From Akanthomyces muscarius (lineage: Eukaryota; Ascomycota; Sordariomycetes; Hypocreales; Cordycipitaceae): a DNA stretch of 64,000 nucleotides. Within the stretch, counting starts at the first letter, position 1; every line of letters begins with the position of its first letter. The notes beneath the pieces were generated by a model. That model had not been told where the DNA came from, made no database searches, and saw nothing but the letters and a program-made list of their open reading frames with translations. Below, piece after piece: positions 32,554-43,168 of this stretch. Both the position numbers and the translations under genes were made by a program. Where the stretch lies: NCBI RefSeq assembly GCF_028009165.1, contig NC_079241.1:7130001-7194000 (forward strand), written 5' to 3'.

Positions 32554-34694
32554 TCATACTAAAGTGACACTCTCACGCGTGCTGAACAATGAAGCAGGAC
32601 CAAGATCAGCCGCCCCGGCCACTAAGAACCCAAGCCGCCGCATCTTATCACCCCCGGAAGGCGTAGCAGGCGTAACAAGAAGTCCGTGCAAAGTACCCTC
32701 TGGATCATGCGACTCGCGTGCGCACTCTTGATCCCCATGAGTCTCCGCCAACACCAACGCAAACAGCGTCCTGCCCCCCAGTACATCGCAGGGCCTGACA
32801 TGGCGCTTGTCCTTGGTATCTATGCCTACGATAACGCCGTCTTCGCTTCCATCCTCGCTCCGCACACGCACACGTCTGCTGACATACGAGCCCAGTCTAA
32901 GCTCTTCATCTTGCAGCAACAGCACGGGAATCAGCGGCGGTGCCTGAAGTGTAATCGCTCCCGCAATTACTCGTCCAAATGTACTGCCGGTATCTGCGAG
33001 GGTTACGTCTGTGTCGTCGACGGTGGCAAGGCAGTGGTGCGCTACGCCGCTCCCGAATCCCATGCCCACGATGCCGTTGACGGACGCCCATGACCATGAT
33101 GGTGCCGCGCTGTCGCCTGCCGGTTTGGACTTCAGAGGCTGCCAGCACAGCGACTCCACGAGAGAGTTTGTCCAGTGCCCGGCAACGTACTCGCCGACAG
33201 CGCCGTCGCTCATAGGCTTGAACGCCCGGGCTATATTGGACAGAGCTGTGAGCTTGTCGGCCGGGTTTGCCGGCACACGTCTCGCATAGTCCCACAGCAG
33301 GGCAAACCAACGCGAGACAGGACTCCTCGTCGTTGCTACTGGACCGTAGTCCTTTGTTCCAACAGGCAGTGCCTCGGCCGTGTTGTGGTAGCGCAACCTC
33401 TCGCGCAGGCCGTCTTCGGACACGAATTCCTGTGCGCACTCGATATAAATCTGGTCGCTGGCAAAATGGACGACGCGCTGCGAGAGCACACGCTCTTGAA
33501 ACGACCACACCCCGACGGAAATGGGCTCGTCCTTCATCTCCATGTACCGGGTGCAAATCACCTCTTTGACGAGCGGCAAGCTAGAGACCAGCACAGATCC
33601 GGCCGTGCCATCGCTGGCTCTGTACGGTACTCGAGCATGTTTGCGCTTTACTCGGGGGAAGAAAAGCCCGTCCAAGGCATTATTGGCGCCCGTGGCGGAG
33701 ATGGTCAGGTATGCGTTGGTGTATATGGCGCCAGCTTGAGCGGACGACCTTTGCCATCCGGTTACGGTGCCCAGGATGCACAGTGAGTCGATCCAAAGAT
33801 ATTGCAGACCTAAAGTGCGAGTCACGAGAATGGCGTCCTGAAAAGTCTTTGGGAGGCTGTCAATCGGAATCTTGGCGCCATCGACCAACTCATCTGATTC
33901 CAGGCGGCTGATGTAGGGTTCAGATGCATAGCTAAGGGCAGCATATTTTTCACGACTGTCGTTGCCTAATTCCACCAATCTAATGGTATTATGGTTCTCG
34001 GTTGTCGATGAATGCAGGTCCAACAACCGCTTCGGTACGGGACCGACCGGTCGCGCGCCGCAACCATCGTGCTCCTGGTCACATTGGGTGACGCATCTCC
34101 GCACTCGTTCGAGGACCGACGAATCAATAGTGGTCTTCACAGGGCGTCCATGGATGAATCCCGCAAAAGGATCATCTTTTCATGTTAGTATTTGTGCTCA
34201 ATAGTCTCCTCTGCGCCACATATTCATACTACATCGCCAGACGTACCTTCTTCAACGACGAAAGCAAACGCTGCAATGGGCATAATCGTCCCGCTCCTCC
34301 TATCGACACTAGGTTCCGATATAACCCAAAGCCCTTGGCCGCCGTCTGGACGCTGGGTCACCCACATGTCAAAGTTGGGCGGTGAATACCTCGGCGTTGT
34401 CAATCCGCTCTCCTCAAGGCTGTTCAGCTCAGCCAGCAGGGCTTCGGCTTCGCCTAGAACGAGGGTGCAAAGGTCGCACTCTGCCACGGCCGCTTCTCGC
34501 AACGAATCGATAGTCGCATGGTACCTGACCACTCGCGCTGCCTCTGCTGTGGCGACATCATCTGGACAGTCTCTTCTGCGGAAATAGTGATGTATGTGCT
34601 GCTTCCCAGATGACCCAGCGTGGTACGAGTCCTGGGGAAAGGCGGGCAGGCTTTCGAACGGGATTGATTCACAGAGTTTACAGAGACGCATCAT
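32554..34694 (-). CDS. HET-domain protein, divergent
   Basis: Exons 34694-34247 and 34175-32554 give 689 aa; the intron is 71 nt. A short Cys-containing N-terminus (RLCKLCESIPFE, CDLCTLVL) is typical of HET proteins. The HET domain starts near residue 227 with YAALSYASE and continues through LPKTFQDAILVTRTLGLQYLWIDSLCI, AIYTNAYLTISATGA and, at about 420, WSFQERVLSQRVVHFASDQIYIEC. Two blocks deviate: CWG is missing after YAALSY, and the Asp-rich stretch after SLCI is shortened. HET domains trigger cell death after fusion of incompatible hyphae, although most family members have no known partner. No NACHT, ankyrin or patatin partner domain is attached, and no SesB- or NLR-like neighbour is seen. 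Confidence 0.88.
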
Positions 34695-35671
34695 GGGCGA
34701 ACAACGTGTGAGGATGATGGTAACGATGGGTAATAACTTGTGGCTGTCAAAAGATCAGGAATGATGTGACGGGTTACTTCTGATGCCTCCACGTAAGTGA
34801 GGAGCAAAACCAGTCTAAAGATCAGGCAGCCGCCACACCCGCCGGCGTAAATACCGGCGCAGTGGCGCAGGCCCTCACAATTATATAAAAAGACGACACT
34901 GATACTATCGAGCGGAGATTTAAAATACAGTCGTTCTTTTAATCTTGACTAACTGTGGGCGACCGACCTTATCACGACCCAAGTCGCCACTGTTGCCATA
35001 CTTCGAAGCTAGATAGTATTGCCGCTGCTATCGAGAAGCAGATCTGTCGCTTCGCTTCTTATTAGCTTTCGCTCGACCATCTTCATATTCCCATCGATAA
35101 ACGGGGCGCTGAAAAAGGGAGACCTGTGCTCTTTTGTGGGATAATTACCGAACTTAAGTATTCAATATTCCGACAGCTGAACAGCTTCGGCGTTTCTCAA
35201 GGTTGTTGTAATAATGGCGCTACTCCAAGGTCAGATAGAGGATGTTTTATGATCTGCCGCATTAGCAGCAAAGCCCGCTGATATGCCGACTTGTGACTGT
35301 TCCGCCGCTGCAGTCACTATGGTATCAGTACATTGCCATTCATTCCTAGGTACATCTGCGAACACCTCGAGATGACTGGCGGGTCGCTGCCACGCAGACT
35401 GAAGATTACCGAACGGTATACAGGTATTATCGTATTTCCCTGGATTTGCCTATTCTTGTTACTTCTCTTATTAAATTCAGTTCTCTTATTTCCCTTATCC
35501 CATCAATTCTATTATTTTTCCCTTATTTCTTAGCTTGCTTGATCTCCACGATGTGGACCCTCAATGTAAGCCGTAAGGCGCGAGAGCCTCACTCATATAA
35601 CAACCAGCCTTGTCTTTTCATCCTTCCTCCTTCCCTTTCACACTTTATCTTCCGCCTAAAAGCCCGCCACC
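34695..35671. promoter_or_regulatory. Divergent promoter region of HET and PLP-decarboxylase genes
   Basis: No gene. The last 230 bases before the decarboxylase ATG (about 35440-35670) are strongly CT-rich, typical of fungal core promoters. No specific regulator site is identified. Confidence 0.5.
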
Positions 35672-37306
35672 ATGAACAACCTCTTTGACATTTCCGCGCA
35701 GTCCTCGCGCTTTGCCCAGCGTCACCAGCCGCTCCCCTCTGCACCGCCTACACTTCCCCTGCCTGCGGCCATTCACGCCGCCGAGACGTCCCTCCCGGAC
35801 CCGTCCTCGGCGTCGTACCTCGCCGGGTCCCCCTCCTCCACCGTCGCCGCGCACATTGCCCGCGACATTGTCCCCGCGCTCACGGGCCAAAACGCCTCTG
35901 CGCGCTACTTTGGCTTCATCACCGGCGGGACGCTCCCGCTCGCCGCCTGGGCCGACAATGTCGTCTCCGCGCTGGACCAGAACGTCCAGGTGCACCTCCC
36001 GACGCAGACCGTCGCGACGGCGCTCGAGGACGCGGCGCTCGAGATGCTCGCGCGGGTGCTGCGGCTCGACGTGGCAGAGCATGGCTGGAAGGGCCGGACG
36101 TTTACGACGGGCGCGACGGCGAGCAACGTTCTCGGGCTGGCGTGCGGCCGCGAGCACGCCTTGAATCAGAGGCTCCCTGACGGAGTGACGGTCGGCGACG
36201 TGGGACTGTTGGCAGCGGCGGCCAAGGCAGGAGTAACAGAGATTCAGGTCCTGACGAGCATGGGTCACAGTTCGCTCAGCAAGGCGGCGAGCGTCGTGGG
36301 GCTCGGCCGGTTGTCCGTCAAGGAGCTGCGACTGTCAGAGGAGGAGCCCTGGCGGTTCGATATCGATGCGGCGGAGACGGCGATGCAGCGGCCCGGCGTG
36401 GCGACGATCCTCGGCATCAGCGCGGGAGAGGTGAACACGGGCCGCTACGCGCTGCAGGACGTCGAGGAGTGGACGCGGGTGCGGGCGCTGGCGGACAAGT
36501 ACGGCGCTTGGCTTCACGTGGATGGAGGTATATATCAAGAAACTTTGAAGCATCTCATTCGTGATGGCGGCTAACGAATAGACAGCGTTTGGCGTCTTTG
36601 CGCGTGCGCTGGAGCAGAGCGACGAGTACAAGCTCCTGCACGAGCGCATCGACGGCATCCAACTCGCCGACAGCATCACCATTGACGGGCATAAACTTTT
36701 GAACGTGGTATGTATTCCATTTCCCCTACTATGCCATCATCAAACATTCTCATCTAACCCCGGCAGCCTTATGACTGCGGCATGTTCCTCTGCAAGTCCC
36801 CCACCATCATGCAAGCCGTCTTCACCAACCCCAACGCCTCGTACCTATCCTCCTCCGCCGCCGCCACCATCCCGTCTCCGCTCAACATTGGCCTCGAAAA
36901 CTCGCGCCGCTTCCGCGCTCTCCCCGTGTACGCCGTGCTCCTCTCCGAAGGCCGGCCCGGTCTCGCCGCGCTCCTCGGCAACATGGCGCAGCTGTCCCGC
37001 GCCATTGCCGCGTTCCTGCGTGCCTCGCCGCACTATGAGCTCCTGCCAGAGAGCAACAGCGCCGAGGGCGAGATCTTCATGTCGGTGCTGTTTTGCGCCA
37101 AGGACCCGGAGCTGAATGAGACGCTGGTGGCAAAGATCAACGAGACTCGGCAAATGTACGTCAGCGGCACGACGTGGCGGGGTAGCAAGGCGACGAGGAT
37201 TGCGGTAAGCAATTGGCGGGTCGATGTGGAAAAGGATGGCAAGGTCGTGAGGGAGATTTTGACGTGTGTCGCGGAAGGAAGAGAGTTTGATCTGAGCGGA
37301 TGCTGA
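35672..37306 (+). CDS. Pyridoxal-phosphate-dependent group II decarboxylase
   Basis: Exons 35672-36527, 36586-36707 and 36767-37306 give 505 aa. The introns are 58 and 59 nt; the first one restores HVDGA-FGVFA at the cofactor site. The PLP lysine is Lys322 in DGHKLLN, followed by PYDCGMF. An Asp in LHVDGA pairs with the cofactor pyridine, and an upstream FTTGATASNVLGL segment binds phosphate. This places it among tyrosine/DOPA/glutamate-type decarboxylases of fold type I, and it resembles the fungal cytosolic branch. The substrate amino acid cannot be chosen from sequence alone. It is convergent with the small UPF0390 gene and has no biosynthetic neighbours. Confidence 0.92.
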
Positions 37307-37470
37307 AAAAGGCGGGTAGAAAAAGCTTGAGCGTAATGGAGGAGGTAATGAAATCCAAGTAGATCATGTTCGTGGATAAATCGCCCTAATGTAAAGAAGG
37401 AATGCCCAAAAAAACGCCATGCTCATGCAAAAAAACCCAGAAACGACAAAACGGCAAAGAAACGTCTGGC

Positions 37471-37725
37471 TTAGCCAAACCTCTTGGAGCCGCCCTTTTG
37501 CGTCAGCTTCTTGCCCTTCTTTCCCTTGCCGATGAGCTCCAAGTGTCCCGCACGCTCGCCCAGCAGCTGCTCCGTCTTGGCCGTGAGGCCCGACGTGAAC
37601 TTTTTGTTGAGCTTGTCCTTGCTCTGCTTGTTGGTGACCTTGTTGATCTTGGAGGCCTGGCGCTTGGTGTGCGCAACCTTGGCGGCCTTGGGCTTGCCCG
37701 ACATTTTGATGTTTCCCTGTGCCAT
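37471..37725 (-). CDS. UPF0390 / DUF2462 small basic protein
   Basis: An intronless frame of 84 aa, highly basic (MAQGNIKMSGKPKAAKVAHT, then many Lys), ending GKKLTQKGGSKRFG. Start, length and the GKPK...K motif match the conserved eukaryotic family that includes the Leydig-cell-tumour 10-kDa protein homologue. The molecular role is unclear; the charge suggests RNA or ribosome-assembly association (inference). It lies 3' to 3' with the decarboxylase gene, 164 bp apart. Confidence 0.85.
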   Translation of the reverse strand: MAQGNIKMSGKPKAAKVAHTKRQASKINKVTNKQSKDKLNKKFTSGLTAKTEQLLGERAGHLELIGKGKKGKKLTQKGGSKRFG

Positions 37726-38501
37726 GATTTCTGTCTATGGATGTGTTCGCTCGTTCGGAGGAGGAATCGGGGTTTGTGTGTGATGTGATGTCCTGACGGT
37801 GGAAGGCCGAGCGTGGGGTGGGAAGAAAAAAAAAGTAGTTGGGCTTGGAAAGATTTTGCGGGGCCGGAGCGGGACCCCACCTATCAAGACGACGACCATG
37901 CATGGCCGAATAGACCTTGGGTAGCATGTCGGGAACAACAATGCAGATGAGAAATGGAGAATTAAACAAGGCGCGTACAATTTTATAGAGTTGATCACGA
38001 GCATATTATTCATGGTGTGCGCGGTAAAAAGGCTTGTACTCGTCAAAGCCCATGTTCTGCATAATCCAGCCGACAGGCCGCCACAACAGGTCTCAAAGTC
38101 AAGAGACGGTAGAAGAAGGAAAGGAAAAAAATCAAATAGTATCAAAGGAACAGATTACGCCTTTTCGATCCACAACTCGACCAGAAATGCAACATACTGT
38201 TGCATATAATGCCCACTGCACCTTCTGGCCGACGTTGTTACACCACAACGCCACCACCAACATCCCTGCTCGTGTACATCACTAACACCTCGTCCACCAC
38301 TCCAACCCCCTCGCCTCAACAAGAAAAGCAATCGTTCATCACGGCAATACATCATTCTCATAACAAGCGACGGCCCGTGCGAGGGCCCGCCATCGGCCAG
38401 TCGGCGCCATCGTCTCCACTTTCTTCTCAATGGTGCCATCGGCCGGCCCATCGTCGCCATCTCTATCCCAAGCACGACATGGGGGGCCGCGGCTGGGGCT
38501 C
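37726..38501. other. Intergenic
   Basis: No gene. It holds the UPF0390 promoter and the 3' flank of the Zn2Cys6 regulator. The plus strand has CT-rich stretches at about 38250-38330. Confidence 0.5.
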
Positions 38502-41379
38502 TCAGATGGCGCCCGCCCACGCCTGCAGCCCCAAATCGTCCGGCGCGCCCTCGTCCGCGATGGGGTCGCCCATGTCGCGGATCCCGTACATGTCCCACGA
38601 CAAGAAATTCTGCAAGTCGTCGAGGTCGAGCGCCTCGTACATCGGCGCCGCGGGCGCGGGTCGTCGCGGCGCCGGCGCCGGCTGCTGCATCGCCACGGGC
38701 CGCTCGTGCTGCAGGCCGGACCGTATTATAGGGGTGCTGGCGACAGAGTCCTGGCTGCTCAGCCCCGCGAGCTGGTGCGCGGCATTCATGTGGTCCCAGG
38801 AGTTGCCGCTCGCGGGCGACGCAGCCGTCGGCGCGCTCCAGCCCATGCCCGGCGTGGACACGGCGGACGAGCGATCGGCGACGCGCCGGGCTCCCACGCC
38901 GGTGCGCGCGAGCGAGTGCAGCGAGATGGACGGCAGTGTCAGGTCACTGTTGTCTTGGGGGCTGCTCGGAGGGCTGTTGGGCCTTGCGCGGTCACTGGTT
39001 AGCGGAAATGCGTATGGCGTCATTTTCAGCTCACTTACAATACTGCGCCGGGAATGTCAGCACGCGATTCGGACTGCAGCCTGTTTAGCAGGTCCTCCCT
39101 GTTTGTCGCCTGTTTCAGTTTGAAAAGCCATCTCTCAATTGTCGTAGACTAGATCGGGCCATGTAAGCTGGTGTGATTTCTCCTTATTCGGAAGGGAGCA
39201 AAACATACCAGAGATTGCGCAATCGGAAACAGCGCCACCATCATCCGCAAGACGCGGTTGTTGCTCTCCACTGCGTTAATGGCATCCCGCACCTTATCTT
39301 GGGCGTCGAGCCTATTGGGGTCGAGAAGGCGTGCCACGTAGTAGAGCATGACCCTGCTGCTGTCGTAGACGAAATACGGCAGTAGACTATCCGAGAGCAG
39401 CCGAGCGCCGTGGTCGGCAGCCTCGGCAAGAATGTCGGCGATTTGCTGCGCGTGGTGGTAGCAGTTGGCCTGCGCAGCTTGAAAAAATTCCTGATGCTCT
39501 GGCGGGATGGACAGGGGTTTCGACAGCTTGAAAAGGTCCGGCATCGATAGCTTGTACAGCTCTAGGTAGTTGTGGTGGTAGGTGCAGTGAATGAGAACCA
39601 GTGCGCCAAGCTGATTTGAGTCCAGACGAGCATAAATCGTCTCGGCGGAATATTCAACAAAGTCGGGGAGCTCCCTGCGCCACAGTCGTAGATCAGCGTC
39701 CAGGGCAGCAAAGTCAGACTCGGGCAGCCACGGCGGCGGGCTGGCATCAAGACGCGAATCTAGCCTATTGACGTATCTAGAAGCTTTCCGTTAGTATATA
39801 TGTTTGTTCACCGCTGCCAGAACTTGACGCACCTGACAATCTTCTTCCACAGGGTTACAATGCGAATGTAGTAAGCCATAATGCCCATGTTCTCGGCCGG
39901 TCGCCGCGGCACCACTGACGGGGGTAGAAATTGGAGCACATGGCCGACTCCTAGAGTTTCAGTGACGCAAGGTATCCGGAGACCAAAGTTTCTCTCGTTG
40001 CAGGGCAGCTGGATCTTGATGTCATTCTCGCGCAGCAGAGTTAGTTGGTCGATGCCGCTGCCGGCCCAGGCATCGAGGATGTAGCATGCCCACATGAGAC
40101 GGCGACGGCTCTCGCGTGAGACGATGGAAGGCGCAGCTTCGTCGGCATCGGAGCACATGATGTCGGGAGAATGCTCCGAGTTGATTTTGAGAGCGTGAGC
40201 CATGCGCACAGCCAAGCCGCTCATCATGAGGGCTTGGGAGTATTCGCCATGTCGAAAGTGAAACTCGTGTAATAAGATGGCAGTCTGCCTGGTCAGTAAT
40301 TGTAGAAGTATGCTCGTTTCCCGCACGAGGCTCACCATTAGTCGCTGTACTGAAATCTTGCCAAAGTTGGCGAGTAGCTGATACTCGGCGCGCTTGGCCC
40401 ACTGGTTTCCAGCGGCCGAAATCAAGCTCGTGTCGCTTGCGTGATCACCAACCACGCTCAGGGCATGAAATCTAGGGCATGTTAGCTTGAATCTGTGTTA
40501 TCGATATCAACGCGCATACTTGGCTCCGTGGGCACAAACAATGTGCAGCAGCGCAGACTCATCATCTGTCGTCAAGCCTTTGTCGAGCTGCCGCATAAAC
40601 GTGGGCTTGTGGACAAACGCAAAGCACCGCAGAGGGTGTAAATTGGCAAAGTACTGATCAACAACGCGGCGCAGAGTGCGGCCGCTGGGAAGACTGGGCG
40701 AGACGAGCCTGCATCAAGTTAGTCTTTGCTGTTGTGGACGAGCACCCAAAAGAATATACATACCAAGACTGTCCATCCGGGATAGACACGCTCGGCTTGC
40801 CTTCCTGTCCGCTCTGCGATCCGTCTCCGCCAGCGTCCGAGTTGGCCGGCGTATCATCCTGGCGCGGTGGCAAGCGTCTCTCGCCTGCGAGGAACGAGGA
40901 GCGTTCCTTTTCGACGTTTGCGAGCAGGCCGTCCGCCGCCGCATCGCCGTTGACGAAAGACGACGAAGACGACGAGAGCCCTGGGCGGTCGAGGTTACGC
41001 GTCCAGCGCGGCGCGGCGCCGCCGTCGTACACACAGTCGACCTTTTTCGCAGCGCAGCGGCCGCACTTGGGACGATCGCCGTCACACTTGGTCTTGGAGA
41101 GGCGGCAGGCGTTGCAGGAGCGGTAGGTGCGAATCTTTTTCAGGGCGACGGCCGAGGCCGAGGCAGATCGCTTGATGGCAGCAGCAGCAGCAGTACCGTC
41201 GTCGGCGACGCACTCGAGCTGCAGACGCTCGCAGTTGCGGCAGCCGTTGGGGCGGCCATCACATTTGACCTGTGGTGAGAGGCCGAAGGGCCGTAGGGTT
41301 AGTGCGTGTGTAGATTTTAGTGTGGGTGTTTTTTGTTTGGCTGTCGTACCTTGCGCGCGCGACAGACTCGACAGCCCAT
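38502..41379 (-). CDS. Transcription factor with two Zn2Cys6 clusters and fungal_trans domain
   Basis: Eight in-phase exons give 827 aa: 41379-41350, 41269-40764, 40708-40520, 40471-40336, 40284-39833, 39776-39209, 39148-39039, 38994-38502. Cluster 1 uses Cys 3, 6, 13, 20, 23 and 30 (CRVCRARKVKC, then CRNCERLQLEC), with an intron after codon 10. Cluster 2 uses Cys 62, 65, 72, 79, 82 and 89 (CNACRLSKTKC, then CGRCAAKKVDC). Both match C-x2-C-x6-C-x6-C-x2-C-x6-C exactly. A Ser-rich linker follows, then the fungal_trans middle homology region from about residue 190 (YFANLHPLRCFAFVHKPTF) to about 560. The C-terminus is Pro/Ser/Ala-rich with acidic patches and may activate transcription. It is a nuclear regulator; its targets are unknown. 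Confidence 0.9.
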
Positions 41380-43168
41380 GATGACCTGTGAGATTTTGGC
41401 GGCCAAAAAAGCGTCAAACGATATCAGGATGCAAAGAGATAAAAGCAAGAGGTGGTTTGGGTTAGAGACACGATGCAAAACGGCTTTTCGGCCGGGTCTG
41501 GGCTGGCTGACGGCATCGACATCGACAGACAAAGCTCTGGCTGCTCTGGGGCGACAGTTTGAGGCTGCATCTACAGGGCGGTTACAGCGGACGCAGACTC
41601 GATTTACAGGCGCTGTCTTGTCCCAAAATGCCCTGATTCTGGGTGCTTTTAGTGGGATTCGGCCCTGCAGCACGCCCTGCGCTCCCACTGTAAATCCAGC
41701 CACTCACGGAGCGCCGGGCGCTGGCGGGCGAGGGTCCGATCCACCACGCTAGACCTGCTCCCGGTGACGTGCTCGGGTCCTGTGAAGACGCAAAGGCCTA
41801 CGTGATCGACGACCCGGCCATGGGCGAGTGCAACGCCATATTCCGTGCTAATGAGCTCAGCTATTGTCAATCGGAACGCTGATGATGGCACCGGTACCCA
41901 GATGGCGTGCAGCGTTGCAATCGACCCTAACCACCGCCGTGGAGAAATTGCCCCCAAGTAAACCCACGACCTATTTAGTTAGCGGCTACCGACAGTCCAT
42001 TGCCCGGGGCGGTCGGCCGAAACAGCCATTCTATCTAGATGAAAGGTGTTTACAGGTTTGTAAAAGTAGCAGAGGCGAGGGCCGCAGGCAGCCGCGATAC
42101 ATAGATGGCAAAACTTGGCATGTACCAGCAGCGGGCCCTCGACGGCAAAGTGGTAGGACGACACATGAAAAGTTGACTGCTCATAATACATGAAGGCTGT
42201 GCGCATTCTGTCAATGCCCAGTGTCGCGTGTTTATCCAACACGGAGCGCACGCCAAATGCCTCGGCTGATGAGGCTATCGGGACAAGGCGGTATTTTAGA
42301 TGTGAGAGACAATGCAAGGCATCGCTTATCAGCAAAATGGTGCTAGATGTAGCAACAGGAAATACACTCCCTAGAATTAGTACTCGACGTCTCTCGTGAA
42401 TCTGCCTTTGCACTAGGCAATTGGCCGGACGCCGGGCGACCAACACCCTGCTTTGCTCGCCAACACGACTACACGCCATTCCAGTCCGCGATAAACGCTT
42501 CCCGGAATCTTCGGTAAAGTCAGCCTCGCTCTAAGCAGACCAGGTACTCTGCTCTTTAGGTGCCAGCATACTTTCACGCCCACGATGACACGGAAACCTT
42601 GGACCGATGATGATCGATTTCTAATTCCGCTTTGAGATTCGCATCTCCAGCGCTCCAGCACGTAGATCGGGATGTCGCAGTAAAATTCGCCTTGGCAAAA
42701 GCGACAGGCGTCATTCCTCAATCTAGTTCCAGATGGATTGATGAAGCATCTCGCAAGCGGACGGCCAACCGGCCGACTCCACATGTCGGCGCCGAGCCGC
42801 TCTCCCCGTTTAGGCAAGTACCCTACACATCTTCACGACAAACACCTTCTGGCCAGCCTTACACAAAATCAAGATTGAGTAGAGGTAATTCGGTATACAC
42901 GGGAGCAAAAGCAGATTACATCTCATTTTCTGCGCCTATTGACCTCAAGCCGGGCGTGCTGTCGGTACATAAATGTTTCAAGTAACTTCTGTCTTCGACA
43001 ACACTACAGGATACGCTTACTGCAGGACGAATAGAGATATTTAGTCATATTTAAGCTCGTAGAGCACAGTTACTTTTCCTACCCATGCAGACAACTATGG
43101 AACAATTAAAATCATAACCAAACTGACAAAGAAACGCAAACAAATTCATGTACACCGATGCATGGCCC
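41380..43168. other. Intergenic, 1.8 kb
   Basis: This region lies upstream of the Zn2Cys6 gene and downstream of RRP5. Scattered open frames have no recognisable domain and I see no clear intron signals, so I call no gene. Confidence 0.5.

Noticed and set aside
41979..42479. Minus-strand frame of about 166 codons in the intergenic region
   Set aside because: No recognisable motif, no supporting intron signals, and composition like chance sequence.
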